A program made the position numbers and the translations under genes. The notes under the pieces were generated by a model that was not told the origin of the DNA, made no database searches, and worked only from the letters and a program-made list of their open reading frames with translations. From Isoetes taiwanensis (lineage: Eukaryota; Streptophyta; Lycopodiopsida; Isoetales; Isoetaceae), in NCBI GenBank assembly GCA_021234155.1, contig JAJEKV010000114.1, forward strand, positions 248,001 through 312,000: a DNA stretch of 64,000 nucleotides, given 5' to 3'. Below are positions 32,271 through 42,734 of this stretch, piece by piece (within the stretch, counting starts at the first letter, position 1; every line of letters starts with the position of its first letter).

Positions 32271-33500
32271 GCCACCTAGGCTCCAACGTGCCACCTAGGG
32301 CTCCAACATCCACCTAGGCTCCAACATGCCACCTAGGCTCAAGTGTGCCAAGGTGGCTCAAATATGCCACCTAGGCTCCAACATGCCACGAGGGCTCCAA
32401 CATGCCACCTAGGCTCCAACATGCCACGGGGCTCCAACATGCCACCTAGCATGCCACCTAGCCTCCAACATGCCACGTGAGCTCCAACATGCCACATAGG
32501 CTCCAACATGCCAAGTTGGCTCCAATGTGCCACCTAAGCTCAAGCATGCAAGGTGGCTCAAATATGCCACCTAGGCTCCAACATGCCACCAAGGCTTTAA
32601 CATGCCACGAGGGCTCCAACATGCCACCTAGGCTCCAACATGCCTCGTGAGCTCTCCAGCATGCCACCTAGGCTCCAACGTACCACCTAGGCTCCAACAT
32701 GCCAAGGTGGCTCCAACATGCCACCTAGGCTCAAGCGCCAAGGTGGCTCAAACATGCCACCTAGGCTCAACATGCCACGAGGGCTCCAACATGCCATCTA
32801 GGCCCAACTTGCCAACTACGCCCAACATGCCACGCGGGCTCCAACATGCCACCTAGCATGCCACCAAGGCTCCAACATGCCACCAAGGCTTCAACATGCC
32901 ACGTGAGGCTCCAACATGCCACCTAGGCTCCAACATGCCTCGTGAGCTCTAGCATGCCACCTAGGCTCCAACGTGCCACCTAGGCTCCAACATGCCAAGG
33001 TGGCTCCAACATGCCACCTAGGCTCAAACATGCCACCTAGGCTCCAACATGCCACGTAGGCTCCAACATGCCAACTAGGCTCCAACATGCCACCTACGCC
33101 CCAGGCATGCCACGTGGGCTCCAACATGCCACCTAGCATGCCACATAGGCTCCAACATTGCCACCTAGGCTCCAACATGCCACCTGAGCTCCAACATGCC
33201 AAGTTGGCTCCAACGTGCCACCTAGGCTCCAACATGCCAAGGTGGCTCACAACATGCCACCTAGGCTGAAATATGCCAAGTTGGCTCAAACATGCCACCT
33301 AGGCTCCAACATGCCATCGTGGCTCAACATGCCACCCTAGACTCAAACATGCCAAGGTGGCTAAACATGCCACCCAGGCTCCAACATGACAAGTGGCTCA
33401 AACATGCCACCTAAGCTTCAACATGCCACCTAGGCTCCAACATGCCAAGGTTGGCTTCAACATGCCAAGTTGGCTTCAACATGCCACCTAGGCTCCAACA
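32271..33500 (+). repeat. 19-bp satellite array, plus orientation (left arm of inverted structure)
   Basis: The same unit as 26.1-27.7 kb, with CTAGGCTCCAACATGCCAC dominant. It ends at 33500, where the array tail appears in reverse and the satellite continues on the opposite strand. Confidence 0.93.
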
Positions 33501-34590
33501 TGCCATGTCACCACTTGGAGTGCCTAGGTGGCATGCCCGTGCCTATTGGAGCCCAGCGTGGGATGTTGGAGCCTGGAGGTGGCGTGTAACATGTTGGAGC
33601 ATGCAGCCACCTTAGCATGTTGGAGCCCAGGTGGCATGGAGTCCACGTGGAGTTTGAGCCACCTTGGCATGTTGGAGCCTAGGTGGCATGTTGGAGCCAA
33701 CTTGGCATGTTTGAACCACCTTGTGATGCCTGAGCCACCTTAGCATGTTGGAGCCCACATGGCATGTTGGAGTCCACGTGGCATGTTTGAGCCACCTTGG
33801 CATGTTGGAGCCTAGGTGGCATGTTGGAGCCAACTTGGCATGTTTGAACCACCTTGTGATGCCTGAGCCACCTTGGCATGTTGGAGCATAGGTGGCATGT
33901 TGGAGCCCAAGTGGCATGTTTAAAAGGTGGCATGTTGGAGTCTAGGTGGCATGTTGGAGCCCATGTGGCATGTTTGAGACACCTTGGCATGTTTGAGCCA
34001 ACGTGGCATGTTTGAGCCAACGAGGTGGCATGTTGGAGCCCATGTGGAATGTTTGAGCCACTTAGGCATGTTGGAGTCTAGGTGGCATGTTGGAGCCCAC
34101 GTGGCATGTTTGAGCCACCTTGGAATGCTTGAGCCTAGGTGGCATGTTTGAGCCACCTTGGCATGTTGGACCCTAGGTGGCATGTTTGAGCCACCTCGTC
34201 CATGTTGGAGCCCACATGGAATGTTTGAGCCAACTAAGTGGCATGTTGCAGCCCATGTGGCATGTTTGAGCCACCTTGGCATGTTGGAGCCTAGGTGGCA
34301 TGTTTGAGCCACCTTGGAATGTTGGAGCCTAGGTGGCATGTTGGAGCCCGCGTGGCATTTTGTAGCCTAGGTGGCATGCTTGAGCCACCTTGGCATGTTT
34401 GACCCTATGTGGCATGTTGGAGCCTAGGTGGCATGTTTCAGCCACCTTGGCATGTGGAGCCTAGGTGGCATGGTAGAGCCCACGTGGCATCGCGCAACCA
34501 CCTTGGCATGTTGGAGCCCGCATGGCATGTTAGATCCTGCTTGGCATGTTAGAGCCCACATGACATGCTGGAGCCAAACAGCTGGCATGA
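33501..34590 (-). repeat. 19-bp satellite array, minus orientation (right arm)
   Basis: Repeats read GTTGGAGCCTAGGTGGCAT, the reverse complement of the unit in the left arm. The first 33 bases (33501-33533) are the reverse complement, with one mismatch, of the array tail at 27691-27723. With 32271-33500 this makes a palindrome-like structure with arms of about 1.1-1.2 kb. Confidence 0.93.
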
Positions 34591-36690
34591 ATCATGATGG
34601 ATCCTAGGGGCACAACGTTTGAACCATAAAAATGAACATATGAATTAAACCATTAAAAAAATATTTCATATAACCAAGATGGACGACTAAGATGTTGATC
34701 CCCATCCTATTATATTATTGGCCCTTAGAACGGCGGGGAAATGATTCACGATGATATCAACGGCCGATATTGATCCGGGTCCTCTCCTTTCATTGGCTCT
34801 AGCAGTTTGGGATTAATGGCCTGTATTTTTCATTTCCCTCCATTATGGCGATGGTGGGGCTTCTTTGCGCCCTGTATTTTTTCATTCCCTCCCTTAGCTA
34901 TGACGATGCCGGAGCTCCTTCCGGTTATGGCTTGCAGCTTCCAGTTATGGTTCCGGTTATGGTTTGTTATGGTGAGGAGGAGCGAGAGGTTATGATCCCG
35001 CCGCCAGTAGCGGCATCTCGCCGATCCGGCATTTTTCTCAGAAGAGATCTTTCTTTCAAAGATCTTTCGGCCAAATCCATAGCAGCATCTCGGCCAGATC
35101 CGCATCGCTTAGAGCGGATCTTTCTTTCAGCATCTTTCGGCCAGATCCGTAGCAGCATCTCGGCCAGATCCGTAGTAGGCGCTTTTGTAGGTTACATGCA
35201 AAGCAAGGGAGAAATAATCAGGTCTGCTTTTGTTTGAACTCTATTTGCTGCTTTCTACTTCGGTGAAATGAAAGCTGCTATTTTGTTTCTCAGATTTCTC
35301 TTTTTTCTTCATATTTTGCTTTCCCCCATTTTTCTCTTTAGGGACCGTTCTATTATCAGCGGAGTTAGGGTTTCGAAGCGGCTAGGCGCAGCTGATTAGC
35401 CTGCAAAGAACACATGAGGTCCACTCAAGCTTTTCATCTTCTTTGATTTTTTTTCCAGATAAATCACAGCATGACTCATTTCTTTGATTTTTCTTCAGAT
35501 AGGAATTGCTGCTGGTGCTCGTGTTTTTGCCTTGACTTGATGATATGCTGCTTTCCTACCAAAGCAGTAGTTTTTCTCCCTTCAAAACCTTCACTATTTG
35601 TACATGCATCTTATTTCCAGTTTATGGCATCTTATTTTGTTGATACAGCTGTTAAGCTATGATATGATTAATGGAAATAAAATCATTCATTTCTTCAACT
35701 TCAGTTGTACAGTTTATGGTTTATTGTCTAAATTTTGTGTGTTCATCTTTTCCATCCAATCTCATGGTTGTAATGACACATTTATTTGTTGACAATGATC
35801 TATCAATCAAAAGATAAAACAAAAGATAAAATAAAATAACTTTGATAGGGAAGCACTTACAATTAATGATTCAAACCAAACGACAATAAATTACAATGCC
35901 AAACGACAATAAACTACAATATGATCCTATTGTTTTTTTAATTGTGGTATATATTAGTTTTTATTTGAATGTATGCCACGTACCAATATATGATTAGTTA
36001 GAAGTTATATTAGAAACAACACCTTGTTTTTTCTATATGTGCTAATAATGTTTTTATTTGAAAAAGTAAGCCACGTGTCGATACTTGATTAGTTAAAATA
36101 CCATTTTATTATTTATAAAATATGCCACGCCAAATATTTCATTAGTTAAAGGCAATTGAAAACAACACCTTGTTTTTTCTATATGTTATTATAATAATTT
36201 TTTACATGTCCGTAATTTAGAAAAACAATACTTAATAGCATAAAAAACAACATCAAGATTTCAAAACACACGTGGGTACTTTGTTAAATAACATGTAACT
36301 ATTTTTAAAAACAATCTTACTTTCATGTTGTAATTTAGCTTTCCACATATGGTAATATGAAGACCTACATATGTAATTTTGAAGATAAACAACGATGGTT
36401 CTATTAAAAACAACAAAGGAATGAAAAAAAAAAACACGCTGATAAAAAATCACAAAAACCATGTCAATTTTTTCTACGCGTGGATTTTTCTGCCAAAAAA
36501 CCACTGTCTCTTTGTGCAAATCCGGATAAACAGGCCACGTGGACTTTTGGGGCCATTTTGGTGTTGTTTTTGGCATAAAACAACACTTCCGTACAACTAA
36601 AAAACAACTGTGGACCAAAATTCGAAATCGATTAGTGCTACCTATGCACGAAATTTTGTTCGACACCTTCCCTCACTCCCTCACCTAGGG
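34591..36690. other. AT-rich non-coding region
   Basis: No gene is supported. It contains a small local repeat of CATCTCGGCCAGATCCG at about 35085-35170 and pyrimidine-rich, 5'-leader-like sequence with GTTAGGGTTTCG near 35365. AT-rich DNA with short duplicated phrases (CAACACCTTGTTTTTTCTATATG near 36018 and 36162) follows. Confidence 0.5.
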
Positions 36691-36778
36691 AATTTTCTTT
36701 GAGAGCTTTTGAACAATGTTGGACTCTGCTAGTGTTTTTATTATCTGCAGATAGAGTTTTGATCAGCTCTCTCTTACT

Positions 36779-39030
36779 CTACCTCATTGATTGTACTAGA
36801 CATGTATCTTTCTTGTCCCATAGCCTTCGGGCTTCCGAGGACGTTAATATATTATTATTATTATTATTATTAATAGGACTTATATTAATATTTGAAGGAG
36901 CAGAAGCAAGAACTTGCCTGGTATTTTCTTTTTCTTTTTCTTGAAGCTCCACAATTTGAGTATCCTCAGGGGTATCAGGAACAAAATCAGGAACAGTCTC
37001 AGGAGCAGCTACAGAATCATTTCCCAGCTCATTTATTGCAGATCCTTCCAGAAGTGAAGTTTGTGAGATGTGATTTTGCAGAGAGGCCATCTGCTCAGCA
37101 AACTTATCTGATATTTTGGAAGGGCTCATAAGGTAATCAACCACTGGAGAGTCAAGGTCAATTAGGGAAGGCAAATCTACCAGGTTTGCACCAGCAGATT
37201 GAGAATGGAGATGTGGAATGGCTAAGGGATGGATAGATGAGGGACAAGCCTGGGAAACACATTTTTTGTTTTTATTTAATTCAGAATCTAGATTACCATT
37301 AAGGTCAGATAATACCTGGAAAAGATTAGAGCAGTTGACTTTGAAGTTGACTTGCTGCTGTGCTGACTCTTGAGTCAAGTCTGCAGTGCTATGATCAGAG
37401 ATATTGGACAAATGAGTGTCCATTTTAGGCTCATCTGATTTTTTGTCCTGCTGATTCAAATTTGCTGACACAGATATTTTAACATGTGAATTCATCTGAG
37501 AGGAATTCAGCTGAAACTTTTTGTAGTTAATGACCCACTCTTACTTTTGTTTTTGACAGGATAATCCATAAGACTGTAGGAACATTGACCTTTTTCCTGA
37601 TTTTTGGCCTCTTTGATTATTTCACTCAGAGTGAAATTTAACTTATCAGTTGCCTGAGAAGCTTTTCCAGTCATAGTACCTTTGACTAGAAGCTTTGGCT
37701 CACCAATTGTTAGAGCTCGAGCTTTTGTAGGAATTGAGAACTCATCTTCACAAATTTTGCCTTTGCCTCTCATTTCATCTCGTGCAACCTTGTTTTTCTG
37801 GATTCTCTTGTAACTTCCATTTACTTTTGTCCATTTGAATCTGTCATTTTCTGGCAGCCTTTGAAACTGGGAATCACTGTTTTCATTTATGGCATTGCTT
37901 TTTTCAGACTGATCCATTTGATTTTCCCATAGAGTTTGCTGATTGGAATCCTTATCTGGAACCTGAGCTACTTGATGAAATCTGTTGACTTCAGGATTCT
38001 CTGTTAACAATTTGCAATCCGAGTACCAGAAATGCCTATGAGAGCATTTCTGACATTGTGAGGGCAGTCCAGACCATCTAAGACTTAATAGAGATTCATG
38101 GCCAAAAGCATCTGTAAAAGGAATGGACAGGGGTATATCTTTGGAGAGATCAAGCTGAACAAAGCTTCTGGGAGGTTTGGCAGGGGAATATTCAGTGGAA
38201 ATATAAGTTCCAATGGAGTTAAATAAGAGCTTAAAGCATTCTTCATCCCAGTAGATTGGATTGAGGCCAAATAAAGATGTGGAAGCAATGCATAAGTTAT
38301 TCATTTGATCGATGTCAAGCTTTGGATGCCATTTAAGGAAGGTCAATTGAGATGTCTCATAAGTTAGAGGGCCAAAATTCAGAAAGAAATTGGCTGATTT
38401 AGAATTCCCACATTCAAGCATAATGTAGGGAAAATTAAGCCAATATATGGCCTGAATAAGGATACCTTTATGAAGGCTGAGAAGAAAGGCCCACAATTTA
38501 TCTAATTTCATACCACATTTTTGAACTTTAATAATCACATCAGAGTTTGATAAAGCATCAATTTTTGAATGGACAATCGGAAGATTCAAAGAAATACCAT
38601 GGTAGATGTTCATCTTCCGGTCGCTGAGATGTGGAATTGTGGTGCGCTTAAGCCTTTCATCCAAATCATTGTTTGAACGGATCTCCTGATGGCCTCTAGC
38701 AACTCCGTAAGGAACAGGGGCTTGAGTAGCGGGGGTTATGGGATGGAGGATACCCCTGTGATCAAGATCAACAGATAAATTGTCCCAATGAGGAACACCA
38801 TGAGAAATTGGATCCATTGGAGAAGAAGAAGGCAGCAAATTGTCAAAGTTTCCAAAAAGGATAGTGTCTGAAGGTTGATCCTGAAAGGAAATCAGATTTT
38901 GAAGCACTGAGGATCGATCAGAGGCGGAAAGGTTCGCGAATGCGTGCAGAAGGGCCAAATGTTTAGGGTGTTTTGGTAAATTAGAGACCATTGCGAAAAA
39001 TTCAGGTGGAAACAACAAAAGTTCATGCAA
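36779..39030 (-). pseudogene. L1-type LINE (B) ORF1
   Basis: From 39030 a 507-codon frame (start MHELLLFPPEFFAM) contains a DUF4283-like central region (LSLHKGILIQAIYWLNFPY, LTFLKWHPKLD) and a zinc-knuckle-like CQKCSHRHFWYSDC near residues 329-342. The Cys/His spacing is off by one from the usual CCHC. After a stop at 37507 the coding text continues in another frame to 36779 (start MNSHVKISVSANLNQQDKK), ending in an Asn run. In LINEs this protein binds the element RNA. ORF2 does not follow; the element is cut off near 36700. ORF1 is disabled by the frameshift. Confidence 0.75.
36848..36877. repeat. (ATT)n microsatellite in LINE B ORF1
   Basis: About ten ATT/AAT triplets, encoding an Asn run on the minus strand near the end of the ORF1 frame. 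Confidence 0.85.
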
Positions 39031-39179
39031 ATTTTTAACAATTGGAAAGGGGAAAAAGATAACAGGAAACAGAGGACAGAAACTAATAGCATGAAACAGA
39101 ATTAACCCAAAGAGATCTGGATGCCATACACAATGAATTAATCGAATGCCAAAGTGACCTGATACAATTCAAAAGAATT

Positions 39180-39506
39180 TTAGGGGGAAATTCCACTGAA
39201 TTGAGCAGGATCTTGAGGAGAGTAGACTTCGACAGAAATCATGTAGTCCAACCAATCACAATGAACTCGACAATTCCCTGCTGGACCGAATGCACTTGAA
39301 CCCACAAATTCTTCTAGCCACGAATTTGTGATTTGAACTTCAAATTCAACAGTGCTTGGCACAAAGGAGTGCTCAGAGAAGAACAAATTGTCCGGGAAGA
39401 ACTGATGGATAATTAAGGAGTTCCAAAGATCAGAAGTCGAGCCTTTCAAAAATCCACATGAAATTCTAGTTTTCTCCCTTATAATTGTGAAAACTGAGGT
39501 TTCCAT
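39180..39506 (-). pseudogene. LINE B ORF1 N-terminal piece
   Basis: A 108-codon frame starting METSVFTIIREKTRISCGFL, on the same strand and just upstream of the ORF1 frame at 39030. The two are separated by stops over ~150 bp. By position it is the start of ORF1; I do not recognise a separate domain. Confidence 0.5.
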
Positions 39507-39823
39507 GAATCAAACGAAAGAAAAGGTGATGCTGCTGCATAAGTATAGTAAAAAGGTAGTCAATTTGAAGAACAGAATGTGAAGAATCCAACTGTAGCTA
39601 CCCTTCTACAAGGGCAGCAGATTGATCCACAAAAATTCTGCTTCAAATCTCAGAGAATTCAAATTTCCCCATATTTTGAACCAAGAAAATGCTTGTAACA
39701 GAAAATATGGGAAAAAGACAAAAAAGGCAAGAAAATAGGCGCACGTCCATTTTCTATTCAGGTTTAGTTTTTGGAGTATTGTATTTGCTAGATGAGATCC
39801 TAGCAAGTATTTTGTAAAATGTT

Positions 39824-40140
39824 TTTTAGTTAACACAAACTATTAACACACAACTAACATTACTAACACTAACCATTGCATTTGACACATTTAAATTAAA
39901 ATCCCCCTCAAACCCCCTTTGGTTTGGGTGCATATTCACACGGGGGGTTACGTAGGGCAGTGAGAGCCTCAAAAAATTTACAATACATGTACAAAATTAA
40001 TACCATTAAGTATATTCTCTCAAACCTTATAGTATTTTGTAAACCTTAATATACAGTATACAAAAACTTGTACATGCATACCCCACAAACGAGGATCGCT
40101 ATGTACGGTCCAGATCTTGGAATAAAGGGCAAATATGCCC
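39824..40140 (+). repeat. Dispersed repeat family, copy C (longest)
   Basis: It includes everything seen in copies A (13895-14240) and B (16106-16195). It is followed by ATGGACACACACTTCG at about 40187-40202, also found near 12840, so the family's full unit may extend to about 40205. No coding capacity. Confidence 0.75.
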
Positions 40141-40525
40141 ATCCGACAGCTCTCATTGCACATTTTAAATGTTAAGGGTGGTATGCATGGACACACACTT
40201 CGTAAGACAATGGAATAACATTAAATTATTCTGGTCACATTATCAATCATTATCCCAACATTCTTGGCAGTAATATATTGTGAAGGCATTTTGTGGATGA
40301 CATGTGTCAATTCCAAACGCGAGACGAAAATATTTACTCATGACTCCGCAATTATTATTCTGATGCGTATAGGATTTTCGTACACTGAGGCGCCTAAGCA
40401 TATGATTTAAGCACTAGCCTTCTCCAAAGCTAGCTTCTTCCACACTTAAGCTTCCGCCTCCTTACTCCCCTTCCGCTCTTAATCCGTCCTCAAGCTATTA
40501 ATTCTCAAGCTCTTATTCCTTAAGC

Positions 40526-40929
40526 ATGGACTCAAGCGCATGTAGCCTGAACTTGGAACCCGAGTACGTGGTTAAGCAAATGCCTGAGGTTGGGGACGTA
40601 GCTCCGCAATACAAAGGCTTATTTTTCTTTGAGCCAACTAATGCGGAAGAACCGACGGAGACTGAAGACCGGGAAGATGTGAAAGGTAATTACCGTTTTT
40701 TTTTTACTCATGCTTAATGCTTCTTTTTTTTCTTTGCCTGATTAATTATTTTTTTGTTGCAGAAGAGGATACCGCAGCAACTGGTGGAAACCTGGCGGAG
40801 GAGGAGGAGGAGGAGGAGGAGGAGGAGTCCGAGGACATCATGCACTCGGAGGAGGAGAAGCAGTACCTTTACGGGAGCTGCTATAATGAAGAACCGGAGG
40901 AGAATGTGTGGTCTTCACCAAGCCCCTGA
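40526..40929 (+). CDS. Small two-exon gene for an acidic protein
   Basis: Exon 1 40526-40685, intron 40686-40762 (GTAATT..TTGTTGCAG), exon 2 40763-40929. Joined, it is 327 nt, 108 residues, with the phase kept across the intron. It starts MDSSACSLNLEPEYVVKQM and has two acidic stretches: one before the splice site and a run of ten Glu followed by SEDIMHSEEEK in exon 2. The Glu run is a (GAG)n microsatellite. A pyrimidine-rich leader precedes the ATG. No known domain is recognised. It is not inside any transposon boundary I can define. It could be a real small gene or a captured fragment. Confidence 0.55.
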
Positions 40930-42143
40930 ACTAACCCTTGGACAGACTCACCTGAACCCACCCTGGACAGACTCACCCTGAACCCATCTTGAACAGAAGG
41001 CCTTCTGGCCATTTTTTTTTGTAAAAAAGTTTTTTTGTATATGAATATAATGGAATGATCGGCTTCTAATTCACTTCTTTTTTGTCATTCTTAGTTCTTT
41101 CAATATGAAAGTCATCTGTTTATCTTACTTCTACATAAACTTTGTGCTTCTTTGAATTCTGTTGAATGGAATAGTGATGTCTCTCAAACACTAAGCACTT
41201 TCAGCGGTGTTCTATCTCAAACACTAAGCACTTCCAAAAGTTGCAGCAGTGCATCTTAGTACACTGCTACCTTTAAGCAATTACATACTTAGTAACTGTC
41301 AAATTAGCAGCACCCTATGCACATTTTATATTAGGTTAGGAAATGTCATATGATTCATATTTTCCACCAAATCCTTATGTCATGTCTACACATAGATTGC
41401 CGCATCCGACTGGTCTATTGCTATATCATTTGGATGTCCATGCCAAACCAAAACATAATCAACCGAGTTATAGCGTTGGCAATGTTGCCATGTGGTTTGG
41501 AGAGCAAGATGGTTACATAGACGATGACAACGCTGCAGTATCAATGCGATGTGAACATTGATTCGAGGAATAATTATCTTCGATTTCAAAGAAAAAATGG
41601 GAGACTGTATTGTTGTTTCATAATAAGATTAACAATTTTAATTTATTTTTAGAGCCACTATACAAAGTTTCCATTCAAAAGGATGGCACTAAAAAAGTCC
41701 ATCATGACTCCAACAGGCATTATGTGTATTAAGAAGAATGAATGGCAAAGGCAAATACCATGTATTTCTTAATAGTTTATTTTCAAATGGGGATTGCATA
41801 TACGTGCCCCCTATTGTAGTGCATGGTCGCCCCTTGAGATCAGGACACTTCCACTTCTTTTGTAGATTTCTTCACACTATCTTGCTGCTCTTACTTGTGT
41901 TTGAGACAGTTCATGAGAGGGGGACGAAAACCTTTGAAATTAAATTGCAAATGTGAAAACTATGAGAATTGCATGTCCATGTAGTACCTGCTGATCTTGA
42001 AAATGGAATGCTCAAAGTCATTAACTCATGGGCTAAAAATTTAAAACTGAATGGCACAGCAAATTCTAATATTATCAAAATTGAATATATATCCAATGCG
42101 CATTGTACATCATCTCCAATGTACAGGACAATGAAAACAAGAG
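40930..42143 (+). other. Stretch with weak coding relics left of the large transposon
   Basis: A frame at 41343-41561 (MSYDSYFPPNPYVMSTHRL...) and another at 41969-42147 (MHVHVVPADLENGMLKVIN...) look codon-like. The latter loosely resembles the His-region of Ulp1-type proteases ('H..VVP.DL'), but this is weak. Nothing joins them cleanly. Confidence 0.3.
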
Positions 42144-42147
42144 TAAA
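42144..42147. other. Left target-site duplication TAAA
   Basis: TAAA directly precedes the left terminal repeat and recurs at 59903-59906 directly after the right one. Confidence 0.85.
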
Positions 42148-42734
42148 GGGTAGATGCATGAAAGGGTGTCCAATATTATTTGTATAATGATGTAAAAATA
42201 TACACTAGCCTAAAGTGATTATAAGGTAAAATTTAAATTCTACATTAGTTGCCCACAATTAATGCAACTTGTCCACGTGAGAGGTTTTCGCCATTATTAT
42301 TGGCAACCCACAAATTTGACGCAATTTTGAACTCCCCCAAACGGATTGAAACTATTCCTAAACGGTTTCTTGAGGAATTGGAATCCTCTTTCTTCACGAC
42401 AGATTGATCTTTGCATATGGAAGAAATAATTTCGGATCATATGGAAGAAACAATTTCGGAAGCATCGAATTCTAATCCTTTTCTTGATGAGGACTAGTAT
42501 CATGCATTTCTCGGGACAGCCAAAGAAGATCGAAAAAAAAGGAATTGTGAGGGTCGGATATGGGACAAAAAAAAAACAGATTAGAAGGAAGGTGAATCAC
42601 CACATCGATCACATAGTAAAGCAAGTTTCCAAGTTGAATCCAAAACAACAAAATACATTTGTTTGAAAGATTGCTACAGATCATCATAGATTAAACTTCT
42701 TATTTGACCCCTCATTATTGGAAAGCCTAAAGAG

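Noticed and set aside
32339-34339. Open frames with repeated HVGACWSLGGMLEP or HATWAPTCHLGSN text on the minus strand
   Set aside because: The same satellite read on the other strand or in the inverted arm; not coding.
41969-42187. A second Ulp1-like domain left of the large transposon
   Set aside because: Only a loose resemblance around 'HVHVVPADLENG'; no Cys-Gly motif follows and the frame runs into the transposon TIR.
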